NCBI GenBank assembly: GCA_002159155.1
Contig: LZRQ01000043.1
Coordinates: 1-19,058, forward strand
Source of the DNA: Firmicutes bacterium ZCTH02-B6
Lineage (GTDB): Bacteria > Bacillota > Limnochordia > Limnochordales > ZCTH02-B6
Length of the DNA stretch: 19,058 bases
Direction of reading: 5' to 3'
Shown: positions 7,707 to 15,010 of the stretch, one piece after another
Numbering within the stretch: the stretch's first letter is position 1
Layout: each line of letters begins with the position of its first letter
Notes under the pieces: generated by a model
The model's database searches: none
Told to the model about the DNA's origin: nothing
The model's input: the letters and a program-made list of their open reading frames with translations, nothing else
Position numbers and translations under genes: made by a program

Positions 7707-7721
7707 GAGGAGGGTTTCAGT

Positions 7722-8297
7722 ATGACGGAGATTCGTGGTTCTGCCCTGGTGCAGAAGCTTTTCCACACCACGTCCTATGCCTGGGTGTGGCTGGCGTTGC
7801 GGCTCTGGCTGGGATGGCACTGGCTCGAAGCCGGCTGGGGCAAGTTCAACAACCCGGCGTGGATGGAAACCGGCGCTTCGCTGCGGGGCTTTCTGACCCG
7901 GGCGACGACCATCCCTGAGGGCGGCTCCGCCCCGGCGGTTTACGAGTGGTACCGCAGCTTCCTGCAGTTCCTGGTGGACGGCGGCCACTACACCTGGTTC
8001 GCCAAGCTGGTCGTGTTCGGCGAGATTCTGGTCGGCCTCGGGCTCATTCTCGGCGGCTTCACCGCCATCGCGGCCTTCTTTGGCGCCGTGATGAACATGA
8101 GCTTCATGCTGGCGGGCACGGTCAGCTCCAACCCGGTGATGTTCACGGCCTCCATCCTCATCATGCTGGCGTGGAAGGTGGCCGGCTGGTACGGCCTCGA
8201 CCGGTGGCTGTTGCATGAGGTTGGAACGCCCTGGCAGCCGGGCCGTGCCATCGCCCGCTGGCTCAATCGTGACAAAACCCAGCCCCAGGTCGGCTGA
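7722..8297 (+). CDS. DoxX-family integral membrane protein
   Basis: A 191-aa protein starting at ATG 7722 behind GAGGAGGG with 7-nt spacing; an upstream GTG at 7701 would place this site inside the gene. The N-terminus has the DoxX pattern of an amphipathic lead, then a membrane span ending in a Trp-rich turn (WVWLALRLWLGWHWLEAGWG, about 21-40). A periplasmic-type loop follows and then three more spans (about 93-112, 115-135 and 140-160; FAKLVVFGEILVGLGLILGG is typical). The family includes the DoxD/DoxA thiosulfate:quinone oxidoreductase subunits and many quinone-related or redox-stress proteins; the reaction here cannot be assigned. It is monocistronic, with a strong terminator after it. 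The loop at 48-90 (METGASLRGFLTRATTIPEG) makes it longer than short DoxX proteins and closer to the DoxD-like group. Confidence 0.85.
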   Translation: MTEIRGSALVQKLFHTTSYAWVWLALRLWLGWHWLEAGWGKFNNPAWMETGASLRGFLTRATTIPEGGSAPAVYEWYRSFLQFLVDGGHYTWFAKLVVFGEILVGLGLILGGFTAIAAFFGAVMNMSFMLAGTVSSNPVMFTASILIMLAWKVAGWYGLDRWLLHEVGTPWQPGRAIARWLNRDKTQPQVG

Positions 8298-8366
8298 CCC
8301 TCGCTCCCCCGTCCCAGGTTTCCCCCTGACACGGGCTACAGCCTGACCTGAGCGGCACCCACCCCG

Positions 8367-8405
8367 CGGGCGGCCGGGTCCCCACCCCGGCCGCCCGATT
8401 TTTTT
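8367..8405 (+). terminator. Intrinsic terminator after the DoxX gene
   Basis: A 12-bp perfect stem (CGGGCGGCCGGG 8367-8378 with CCCGGCCGCCCG 8386-8397) is followed by ATTTTTTT. Confidence 0.9.
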
Positions 8406-8417
8406 GCGCGCCACCCA

Positions 8418-8446
8418 TTGACACGCGGGGCGACCGGTCTTATACT
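8418..8446 (+). promoter_or_regulatory. Sigma-A-type promoter of the met operon
   Basis: TTGACA (8418-8423), a 17-base spacer and TATACT (8441-8446) make a near-consensus promoter. Transcription should start near 8453, about 70 bases before the riboswitch. Confidence 0.9.
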
Positions 8447-8522
8447 GTGCTCAACGTAAGCCGCGGCGGACCGCATCCCGGTCCGGGCGGCGCCGACAAG
8501 TGAATACGAAGCGTTGCCTCAA

Positions 8523-8636
8523 CTCTTATCAAGAGTGGCGGAGGGACTGGCCCGATGAAGCCCGGCAACCGGCAGCTCATTTGCTGCAGTGGTGCCAATT
8601 CCTGCAGGACCCGGTTGGGCTCCTGAGAGATGAGAG
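8523..8636 (+). ncRNA. SAM-I riboswitch (S-box) aptamer
   Basis: The conserved S-box landmarks are all present in order: CTCTTATCAAGAG (P1 5' strand and start of J1/2), GGCGGAGGGACTGGCCC, GATGAAGCCCGGCAACC (P2/P3 core with kink-turn and SAM-binding bases), GGTGCCAATTCC (P3-P4 region), and GAGAGATGAGAG closing P1. P1 forms between 8523-8530 and 8629-8636. SAM binding keeps P1 closed. Without SAM the 3' strand of P1 (GAGAGG, from about 8632) can pair with CCTCTC in the terminator stem (8675-8680), so the downstream met genes are transcribed. Confidence 0.97.
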
Positions 8637-8673
8637 GGGGGTGCAGGACGACAACACGCGGTTTGTACGTTGC

Positions 8674-8699
8674 GCCTCTCCCTCCGGAGAGGCTTTTTT
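8674..8699 (+). terminator. SAM-controlled terminator of the S-box leader
   Basis: An 8-bp stem (GCCTCTCC 8674-8681 with GGAGAGGC 8686-8693) with a 4-base loop is followed by six T. Its 5' arm is complementary to the 3' strand of aptamer P1, so it is the expression platform of the switch. Confidence 0.93.
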
Positions 8700-8846
8700 G
8701 ATGCCCTCGCGGCGGGCAAACACTCGGACGGTTGAGCAACAGTCTGACACGCCCGCGCCGGCGGCCGCCGCCGGCAGCGCCAAAACAGCGCACACGACTG
8801 CGGCACGGGATTGCGGCCGTGAGCCGACGCACAGGAGGTTGACCCG

Positions 8847-10145
<1,299 letters not shown>

Positions 10146-10177
10146 GCGTTTCAACCGGGACGAGGGGGGTGAGGAGC

Positions 10178-11341
10178 ATGACCGCACCGACCATCACGGC
10201 TCCGGCCAGCGCCTTTGACAAGATCAAGCACCGGCCGTGGACCCGCTACTTCACCTTTGCCGAGGACGAACCGTTCGTGCTCGAAAGCGGCGCCACCCTG
10301 GGCCCCATCACCATCGCGTATGAAACGTATGGCCGGCTGTCGCCGGCGCGGGACAACGCCATCCTCATCGTCCACGCCCTCACGGGCGACGCCCACTGCG
10401 CCAGCCACGGGCCGGACGATCCCGAGGAGGGCTGGTGGGAAGACCTGGTCGGCCCGGGCCGGGTGTTTGACACCGACCGCTACTTCGTCATCTGCTCCAA
10501 CGTCCTGGGCGGGTGCCAGGGCAGCACCGGGCCGGCCTCCATCGTTCCCCGCACCGGCCGCCCTTACGGGGCGCGGTTTCCCGTGATCACCATCGGCGAC
10601 ATGGTGCGCTGCCAGGCGCGGCTCCTCGACCACCTGGGCATCGAACGGGTGGTGGCCGTGGCCGGCGGCTCCATGGGCGGCATGCAGGCCCTGGAGTGGG
10701 CGGTCCGGTTTCCGGAGCGGGTGCGAAGCGCCATCCCCATCGCGGCGCCGGCACGCTCGTACCCCCAGGCCATCGCGTACAACGAGGTCGGGCGCCAGGC
10801 CATCATGAACGACCCCGACTGGCGCGGCGGCGACTACTACGGCACCCCGGGCCCGGTGCGGGGGCTCGCGGTGGCGCGGATGCTGGGCATGATCACCTAC
10901 CAGAGCGACCCGTCCATGACCCGCAAGTTTGGCCGGGCGCTGGTGGAAACCCGCCTGCGCGACCCGTATTCGCTCTTCATGACGTTCCAGGTGGAGAGCT
11001 ACCTGCACTACCAGGGCAAGAAGCTGGTCAACCGGTTTGACGCCAACAGCTACTTGTATCTTACCCGGGCGCTGGACCTGTTTGACGTGGCGCGGCCGTG
11101 GGGGTCGCTGGAGGCGGCCCTGGACCGGGTGCAAAGCCCGGTGCTGGTGGTGGGCGTGTCGTCGGACATCCTGTACCCGACGTACCAGCAAAAGGAAATC
11201 GTCGACACGCTGGCGCGGCTGGGAAAGGACGTGGAATACGCCGAGATCGACAGCCCCCACGGGCACGACGGGTTCCTCATCGACTTCCCCAAGATGGAGC
11301 CGATCCTGCGGGAATTCTTGGAAACCGTCAGCGAGCGCTGA
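10178..11341 (+). CDS. metX: Homoserine O-acetyltransferase
   Basis: An alpha/beta-hydrolase-fold protein of 387 aa from ATG 10178, behind a purine-rich GAGGGGGGTGAGGAG stretch. An in-frame ATG at 10142 overlaps the metY stop as ATGA and would add 12 residues by translational coupling; either start is possible. Motifs are those of MetX: ETYGRLSPARDNAILIVHAL near the start, CSNVLGGCQGSTGP (106-119), and nucleophile S165 in GGSMGGMQALEW. The acid D330 is in SSDILYP and the base H363 in HGHDGFL, completing the triad. It acylates the hydroxyl of L-homoserine with acetyl-CoA. Homologues with the same motifs can prefer succinyl-CoA, but the pairing with MetY argues for acetylation. It shares the metY transcript and S-box control and is followed by a terminator. 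Confidence 0.95.
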   Translation: MTAPTITAPASAFDKIKHRPWTRYFTFAEDEPFVLESGATLGPITIAYETYGRLSPARDNAILIVHALTGDAHCASHGPDDPEEGWWEDLVGPGRVFDTDRYFVICSNVLGGCQGSTGPASIVPRTGRPYGARFPVITIGDMVRCQARLLDHLGIERVVAVAGGSMGGMQALEWAVRFPERVRSAIPIAAPARSYPQAIAYNEVGRQAIMNDPDWRGGDYYGTPGPVRGLAVARMLGMITYQSDPSMTRKFGRALVETRLRDPYSLFMTFQVESYLHYQGKKLVNRFDANSYLYLTRALDLFDVARPWGSLEAALDRVQSPVLVVGVSSDILYPTYQQKEIVDTLARLGKDVEYAEIDSPHGHDGFLIDFPKMEPILREFLETVSER

Positions 11342-11363
11342 CGGAGCACGCAAGAGCATGCAG

Positions 11364-11402
11364 AAAAAAAAGAGGAGGGCCACCCCGGCCCTCCTCTTTT
11401 CT
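11364..11402. terminator. Bidirectional terminator between metX and the minus-strand genes
   Basis: A 10-bp stem (GAGGAGGGCC 11372-11381 with GGCCCTCCTC 11387-11396) has a run of A on the left and T on the right. It can end metX transcription on the plus strand and the minus-strand transcription from the right, where the U-tract is 8 long. Confidence 0.92.
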
Positions 11403-11421
11403 TGTGCGCTGCTTTACACCT

Positions 11422-11448
11422 GGTTTCCAGGGCGCTTGCCCTGAAACC
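11422..11448. other. Stem-loop between the terminator and the 70-aa gene
   Basis: GGTTTCCAGGGC pairs with GCCCTGAAACC around a short loop, with one bulged base. There is no T-run, so it is probably not a terminator. It may protect the 3' end of the minus-strand message. Confidence 0.4.
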
Positions 11449-11471
11449 GCCTCACGCCTAGAGCCTCGCGC

Positions 11472-11684
11472 CTAGTCGTCCTTGTGCCCGTAGTGCTTGG
11501 TGACGAGCTCCACCGAGTCGCCGTCGATGACGTAGTGCGCATGGGGCGTGTTGAGTTTGATCAGCCGGTTGTCAAAGTCAAAGGTGGTGTCGCCCAGGTG
11601 AATCTCAAAGGTGGCACCGCCCGACGTGGTGATCATGATCTCGCCCCACTCTTTCAGCTGCTGCTGGACAAGCTCCATCTTCAT
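11472..11684 (-). CDS. Small uncharacterised protein (70 aa)
   Basis: ATG at 11684 follows AGGAGGTG with 7-nt spacing, so this is a real gene. The protein starts MKMELVQQQLKEWGEIMITT and continues with alternating beta-type segments (ATFEIHLGDTTFDFDNRLIK, HAHYVIDGDSVELVTKHYGH). It ends in a charged tail, has no membrane span or signal peptide, and contains several His and Asp residues. I do not recognise the family. The pattern suggests a short helix followed by a small beta sheet. It lies 118 nt downstream of the P-II-like gene on the same strand and may be part of the same transcript, or have its own start. A weak stem (11775-11799) with only three T lies between them. A bidirectional terminator ends it. 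Confidence 0.75.
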   Translation of the reverse strand: MKMELVQQQLKEWGEIMITTSGGATFEIHLGDTTFDFDNRLIKLNTPHAHYVIDGDSVELVTKHYGHKDD

Positions 11685-11802
11685 GTCCCAGCACCTCCTG
11701 TCGACCCTTGGGGGTTCGCCTAGGTAGAATCTTCGACCTTGCGCGGCGCCTTCCCTTGGTCAGAATGTCCCAAAGTGCCGGGCGGCATGACCGCGGCACC
11801 CG

Positions 11803-12141
11803 TCACTTGGTCCAGGTCACGCCAGGCAGGTGCGACAGGCCCACGACCCGCTTGACGGGCAGCACAAACCCGATGCCGTGGCCGGGCTTGTTGAGCTCCA
11901 CCGCCGCGTCCACCGCGGCTAAAATGCCGTCGGTGCGCTCCTCGGGCACCAGGATCATGACGATGTCCTTTTCGGGCTCGATGGGGATGTTGAAGATCTT
12001 CTTTTGCTCGTGGATGCCCGACCCGCGGCCGTGGACGATGGTGGCCCCCTCCGCCCCGGCCTGGCGCGCCGCCTGCAGCACGTCCTCCGCCTTGCCCGAG
12101 TCCACGATGATCACGATCAGCTCGAACGGTCCGTCCGCCAC
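11803..12141 (-). CDS. P-II-like signalling protein associated with DUF1538 membrane proteins
   Basis: A 112-aa protein with a GTG start at 12141 behind AAGGAGAGGGAAG. It starts 25 nt inside the end of the upstream DUF1538 gene, so translation is probably coupled. The beta-alpha-beta ferredoxin-like pattern of P-II is visible: LIVIIVDSGKAEDVLQAARQ (about 8-27), AGAEGATIVHGRGSGI (28-43), EKDIVMILVPEERTDGILAA (57-76), and a C-terminal GIGFVLPVKRVVGL. The glycine-rich GRGSG corresponds to the start of the T-loop, but the long T-loop with the modified tyrosine of GlnB/GlnK is missing and is replaced by IHEQKKIFNIPI. It is therefore a P-II-like protein, not GlnB. Members of this fold sense small molecules and gate membrane transporters, so it probably controls the two DUF1538 proteins. 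The ligand is unknown. Confidence 0.8.
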   Translation of the reverse strand: MADGPFELIVIIVDSGKAEDVLQAARQAGAEGATIVHGRGSGIHEQKKIFNIPIEPEKDIVMILVPEERTDGILAAVDAAVELNKPGHGIGFVLPVKRVVGLSHLPGVTWTK

Positions 12142-12887
12142 TGCTCTTCCCTCTCCTTTTGCGCGGCTTGGCTCGCCGGATGAGCCCGCCGGAAAAGCAC
12201 GCCCAGCACCAGCACCGCCAGCACCGGCGCCAGGCCCACCAGCGCGACCAGCCCAAAGCCGGCCACCACCGGGTCGGCGCCCGGGATCCCTTGCGCTGCG
12301 CCCAGCGCCACCGCCGCAATAAAGGTGACGGTTATGGGACCTGTGGCCACGCCGCCGGAGTCAAACGCGATGGACGTGAAGCCCGGCGACACCAGAAACA
12401 TCAGGGCGAAGGCCAAGGCGTAGCCCGGAATGAGCACCGCCAGCAGGGGCAAGTCCAGCCACACCCGCAGCATGGCCAAGGCCACCGCCGCCCCGACGCC
12501 CACCGCGAGCGCGATCAAGAGCAGCCGCTCGGGGATGGTGCCCCCGGAAACCCGGGCCACTTCCTGCGTCTGCACCCGCACCGTCGGCTCGGCCAAAATG
12601 GTCACAAGGCCCAGTATAAACCCGATGGGCACCAGCATCCAGGGGCGGGATGCGGCCACCAGCCGCCCGATGGACTGGCCCGCCGGCATGAAACCGATGC
12701 GGACACCGTAGAGAAACAGCACGGTGCCTGCAGCCGTCAGCACGAGGCCGGTGGCGATGGATCGCGCCTGGTTCCTGGGCAGCCGGAGAAACTTGAGGTT
12801 GAGGATCAGCCCGACCGCGGCCAGCGGCGCAATGGCCACCGCGACCTCAAGGACCACATCGAGAAACGTGCTCAGGAACTCCCACAA
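12117..12887 (-). CDS. DUF1538 integral membrane protein (second of pair)
   Basis: A 256-aa, very hydrophobic protein with about seven spans. It starts at TTG 12887 (reads MWEFLSTFLDVVLEVAVAIA) behind GGAAGG at 5-nt spacing. The DUF1538 hallmark AFDSGGVATGPITVTF is at about 174-189. Other family positions are VRIGFMPAGQSIG (62-74) and ILAEPTVRVQ (97-106). The same three motifs recur in the neighbouring DUF1538 gene, so the two are paralogues and may form a heteromer. The conserved acidic-plus-glycine signature in the membrane suggests a substrate or ion path, but the transported species is not known. The C-terminal tail (KEREEQWRTDRSS) is charged and faces the cytoplasm in a simple topology guess. 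Its last 25 nt overlap the P-II-like gene. Confidence 0.85.
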   Translation of the reverse strand: MWEFLSTFLDVVLEVAVAIAPLAAVGLILNLKFLRLPRNQARSIATGLVLTAAGTVLFLYGVRIGFMPAGQSIGRLVAASRPWMLVPIGFILGLVTILAEPTVRVQTQEVARVSGGTIPERLLLIALAVGVGAAVALAMLRVWLDLPLLAVLIPGYALAFALMFLVSPGFTSIAFDSGGVATGPITVTFIAAVALGAAQGIPGADPVVAGFGLVALVGLAPVLAVLVLGVLFRRAHPASQAAQKEREEQWRTDRSS

Positions 12888-12993
12888 AACCGCCTTCCAC
12901 CTTCCGCGGGCCGCCTGGCGGCCGGCGCTGCGGCCGGCAACCGTCCGCCGCCCGACGGCCGCCTACCGTCCCGCGTTAGTCAACCGAAGCAGG

Positions 12994-13713
12994 TCAAGAA
13001 TAAAGCAGGCCCAGGAGCAGAACGGCCAAAATGGGCCCGACGAAGACCATGGCCAGAAGGCCGAAGCTAGCGGACACCCGGTCCCGCACGCCGAGGACCG
13101 AGACGATGCCGACGTTGAGCGCCATGACAAAGGGAACGATGAGCGGGCCCGTAGTCACGCCGCCCGCGTCAAAGGCCACCGACAAAAACCGCGGCTCCAC
13201 GAAGGCGCTGAGCACGAAAGCCAGCGCGTACGCCGGCAGCAAAATCCAGCCCACGGGAATTTGGAAGAAGACCCGCAGCAGGCTCAAAAGGGTGAAGACG
13301 CCCACGCCTGCCGCGACGAAGGCCACCAGCACCAGCGGCGAGATTTCCCCGTCCGATGCGGTGTCCACCAGGGATGCCAGCACCTGCACGTTGGGGTCGG
13401 CCAGCGTGGCCACGATGGTAAAGAGCACGGCCACGCCGAGAACGCCGGCCGCGCCCAACTTGCTGGGCAGCACGGCGCCGACCTTCTCGCCCAGAGGCAC
13501 CACGCCCAGGTTGACGCCTAGCAGGAAAAGCGCCAGTCCCAGCGCCACCAGGACGCTGCCCGCGAGGAAACGCCCCAGCCCCTCCGCGCCCAGCGGCGCG
13601 ACGGTCAGGTGGAGGATCACCACCAGCGCCACGATGGGACTGACCGCGACCAGCACCTCGCGCCCGATGCTGCGCGCCATTTCCCGCCCGTTGGGTGCCG
13701 CCAACCTTTCCAT
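12994..13713 (-). CDS. DUF1538 integral membrane protein (first of pair)
   Basis: A 239-aa membrane protein with ATG at 13713 behind AGAAGGAGG. A longer open frame upstream to 13833 is low-complexity and lacks a ribosome binding site. Hydrophobic spans run from about residue 20 to the C-terminus. DUF1538 marks are VNLGVVPLGEKVG (67-79), ATLADPNVQV (102-111) and AFDAGGVTTGPLIVPF (180-195), the last being the family hallmark. In many genomes the two DUF1538 halves are one long protein, as I recall; here they are separate genes 106 nt apart. That gap holds GC-rich inverted repeats but no T-run. It is the first gene of the group that ends with the P-II-like gene. No promoter was recognised upstream. 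Confidence 0.85.
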   Translation of the reverse strand: MERLAAPNGREMARSIGREVLVAVSPIVALVVILHLTVAPLGAEGLGRFLAGSVLVALGLALFLLGVNLGVVPLGEKVGAVLPSKLGAAGVLGVAVLFTIVATLADPNVQVLASLVDTASDGEISPLVLVAFVAAGVGVFTLLSLLRVFFQIPVGWILLPAYALAFVLSAFVEPRFLSVAFDAGGVTTGPLIVPFVMALNVGIVSVLGVRDRVSASFGLLAMVFVGPILAVLLLGLLYS

Positions 13714-14019
13714 CGACCTCCTTCTATGATTCCCGGCATACGTCTTCCCCTTGGGGCGCCGTTTGTCCTCCCCGGAACCGCCTCCGGAGAGCGCCGCGGC
13801 GGGCTTTCCGCAAAGTCCGGACGATTGGGTCATGTGTTAACCGGAGAAGTGTGCCGCTGACCGCGTGATCGGGTATACTGGTCTTGCAGGGGCCTTATGC
13901 AGAGGCGCCGGCAACGGCACGGAACGACGCGCGGCCACCGCGGACCTGACTCAGGTCGCGCTGGCCCGCCCCCCGTTGACTCCGGGCCAGTTCCGTGATA
14001 GAATGACTCCTGCCAATAG
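13714..14019. other. Intergenic region between the DUF1538 gene and tRNA-Arg
   Basis: No gene is visible. It holds an isolated TATACT at 13874-13879 without a matching -35 box, a 15-bp palindrome GACCTGACTCAGGTC (13943-13957), and the tRNA promoter (13976-14004). Confidence 0.5.
13976..14004 (+). promoter_or_regulatory. Promoter of tRNA-Arg
   Basis: TTGACT (13976-13981), a 17-base spacer and TAGAAT (13999-14004) lie 15 bases before the mature tRNA. The palindrome at 13943-13957 is just upstream. Confidence 0.85.
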
Positions 14020-14095
14020 GCGCCCGTAGCTCAGTGGACAGAGTAACGGACTACGAATCCGGAGGTCGGAGGTTCGAATCCTCCCGGGCGCGCCA
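14020..14095 (+). tRNA. tRNA-Arg (anticodon ACG)
   Basis: A 76-nt cloverleaf: acceptor GCGCCCG (14020-14026) pairs with CGGGCGC (14085-14091), with discriminator G and an encoded CCA (14093-14095). The D-arm contains TAGCTCAGTGGACAGAG. The anticodon loop CTACGAA carries ACG, and the T-arm contains GGTTCGAATCC. With A34 normally deaminated to inosine it reads CGU, CGC and CGA. Confidence 0.97.
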
Positions 14096-14099
14096 GCGC

Positions 14100-14140
14100 A
14101 AAGCCCCGTCGCAACGGCGTTTGCGGCGGGGCTTTCTTGT
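14100..14140 (+). terminator. Terminator of tRNA-Arg
   Basis: AAAGCCCCG (14100-14108) pairs with CGGGGCTTT (14127-14135), with an inner CGCAA/TTGCG stem. Pyrimidine-rich CTTGTTG follows. Confidence 0.85.
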
Positions 14141-14153
14141 TGCCTGATGTAGC

Positions 14154-14175
14154 CTTGGGGATCAGTTGGGGATCA
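14154..14175 (+). repeat. Two 11-bp direct repeats next to tRNA-Arg
   Basis: TTGGGGATCA occurs at 14155-14164 and again at 14166-14175, one base apart, just after the tRNA terminator. Tandem short repeats beside a tRNA are the usual look of integrase arm-type sites at a prophage end. No copy of the tRNA 3' end was found elsewhere in the window, so the attachment site is not proven. Confidence 0.45.
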
Positions 14176-14206
14176 ACGGTAGAAATCGGGGGTGCAGTAC
14201 GGTCGG

Positions 14207-14449
14207 ATGCGCCTCATCGATCAGCCCATCCAGGTGACCCTCCGCGACCGCCGGCCGGTCACCTTCCGCTGGCGAGGTGCGACATACCGAATTGCGCGCG
14301 TCGTGGACCGATGGTCATACATGGGCCGCTGGTGGGCCGGCGAGGGCGAGTGGAAATTCTGGCGCGTGGTGACGGCGGGCGGCGGGGAGTTTGAGCTGAT
14401 GTATGACGTCAGGCAGCAGGTATGGCGCCTCTACCGCATCTACGACTAG
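14207..14449 (+). CDS. DUF6504-type small protein (80 aa)
   Basis: The start is ATG 14207 or GTG 14192 (five residues longer); GGGGGTG lies 12 nt before the ATG. The protein opens MRLIDQPIQVTLRDRRPVTF, followed by RWRGATYRIARVVDRW (about 21-36) and ends FELMYDVRQQVWRLYRIYD. This pattern of PIxV, a WRGxxYxV strand and a closing W-L-Y-R-I-YD is that of DUF6504, a small all-beta family of unknown function that I associate with error-prone polymerase genes in other high-GC bacteria. No such polymerase is near here. It is rich in Trp and Arg, as expected for a compact nucleic-acid or protein binder, but that is inference. The last 4 nt overlap the stop of the XRE regulator on the opposite strand. 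It sits between the tRNA and clear phage genes, so it may be host or phage cargo. Confidence 0.65.
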   Translation: MRLIDQPIQVTLRDRRPVTFRWRGATYRIARVVDRWSYMGRWWAGEGEWKFWRVVTAGGGEFELMYDVRQQVWRLYRIYD

Positions 14450-14754
14450 CGGCCGAACAGCACCCTCTCCAGCGCCGCCCGCAGCCGCTGAGGCTCTACG
14501 CCTAACTCCGCGGCCAGCTGCTCCAGGGGTGTCGCCGGCCGCGGCTCCTCGGCCAGGAACCAGTCGATGGGACGCCCCAGCGTCTGGGCGATGTGGATCA
14601 TGGCCGGCAGGGACGGCCAAATAAGCCCCTTCTCGACCTGGGAGATGTAGCTCTTCGTATATTCAGGGCTGCCCAACTCGGCCTGGGTCATGCCGAGCTC
14701 CAACCGGCGCTGGCGGATGCGGGCGCCGAGGCGATTCAGGATAAGCTGGTCCAT
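14446..14754 (-). CDS. XRE-family helix-turn-helix regulator (prophage repressor-like)
   Basis: A 102-aa protein from ATG 14754 (MDQLILNRLGARIRQRRLEL). The Cro/C1-type domain occupies about 8-65: IRQRRLELGMTQAELG, then a recognition-helix region YTKSYISQVEKG, then PSLPAMIHIAQTLGRPIDWF. The C-terminal tail (TPLEQLAAELGVEPQRLRAA) looks like a second short helical unit, perhaps for dimerisation. A longer open frame starts upstream at 14808, but the family match begins near 14754, where no strong ribosome binding site is seen; it may be leaderless or weakly translated. It is divergent from a 38-aa gene, with inverted repeats between them, the classic layout of a self-controlling phage-type switch. 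Target genes are not known. Confidence 0.8.
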   Translation of the reverse strand: MDQLILNRLGARIRQRRLELGMTQAELGSPEYTKSYISQVEKGLIWPSLPAMIHIAQTLGRPIDWFLAEEPRPATPLEQLAAELGVEPQRLRAALERVLFGR

Positions 14755-14755
14755 A

Positions 14756-14788
14756 CCAAGTAAGTTTGGAAGTCCGTTGGACCTTTCC
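14756..14788. promoter_or_regulatory. Candidate operators between the XRE gene and the divergent small gene
   Basis: Two inverted repeats stand in the 72-bp divergent gap: CCAAGTAAGTTTGG (14756-14769) and, touching it, GTCCGTTGGAC (14773-14783) inside a longer GGAA...TTCC frame ending at 14788. Such sites are where an XRE repressor would bind. There is no direct evidence for binding. Confidence 0.35.
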
Positions 14789-14826
14789 TCCGCGGCTATG
14801 CCACGCAAGCGAGGAGGGTCGAGGCT

Positions 14827-14943
14827 ATGGCGGCCGGAAAAGATCGGCGCCGGCTGATCTTCCGCCCCTGGTTCCGTGATAAGAACGGTCGGAAGATCTG
14901 GGCCCGGGATTACAGGCTCAAGGCTTGGCCGATCTGGATCTAA
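14827..14943 (+). CDS. Small basic protein (38 aa), phage-associated
   Basis: ATG 14827 stands 9 nt after a strong GAGGAGG (14811-14817) and the frame runs to TAA at 14941. The protein opens MAAGKDRRRLIFRPWFRDKN and ends in RDYRLKAWPIWI. It is strongly basic with Trp and aromatic residues. I recall very similar short ORFs (IFRPxx...G..I.AR.YGLKAFPI) as conserved hypotheticals in Bacillota, often near phage genes, but cannot check this. It has no membrane span. A 12-bp-stem terminator follows it 11 nt after the stop. It is divergent from the XRE repressor gene and so may be under that repressor's control. Its function is unknown; the size and charge fit a nucleic-acid or ribosome binder. Confidence 0.7.
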   Translation: MAAGKDRRRLIFRPWFRDKNGRKIWARDYRLKAWPIWI

Positions 14944-14954
14944 GTGGGACCACT

Positions 14955-14994
14955 TGGGAGCGTCCGTACCCGGCGGACGCTCCCACGCTTTCTT
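14955..14994. terminator. Terminator after the 38-aa gene
   Basis: TGGGAGCGTCCG (14955-14966) pairs perfectly with CGGACGCTCCCA (14974-14985), followed by CGCTTTCTTC. The T-tract is interrupted, so strength is uncertain. It also lies just beyond the stop of the convergent exported-protein gene. Confidence 0.75.
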
Positions 14995-15010
14995 CTGCCG
15001 CCACCCAGAC

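Larger units (their letters stand above)
7348..7721. other. Intergenic region between the HtrA and DoxX genes
   Basis: No gene is visible. It holds the two terminators, a run of repeated GGACACC/GGTGTCC motifs with a related GACA-AA-TGTC palindrome (7567-7576), and CATAAT at 7671-7676, a possible -10 box for the DoxX gene without a good -35 box. Confidence 0.6.
8298..8846 (+). other. Long non-coding leader of the methionine operon
   Basis: This 549-base gap holds the DoxX-gene terminator, the met promoter, the SAM-I aptamer and its terminator. From 8700 to 8846 no gene is seen. That last part has a strong GC hairpin near 8755-8776 and ends with AGGAGG (8833-8838) before the metY start. Confidence 0.75.

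Noticed and set aside
10151..11383. A 410-codon minus-strand open frame across metX
   Set aside because: metX carries all family motifs; the antisense frame is a composition artefact.
12159..13729. Long plus-strand open frames opposite the DUF1538 genes
   Set aside because: They are polar, His/Arg/Gln-rich shadows of transmembrane genes, without ribosome binding sites.
13838..13879. A promoter at TATACT 13874-13879 for an RNA upstream of the tRNA
   Set aside because: No -35 box stands at 16-18 bases and no gene or structured RNA follows before the tRNA promoter.
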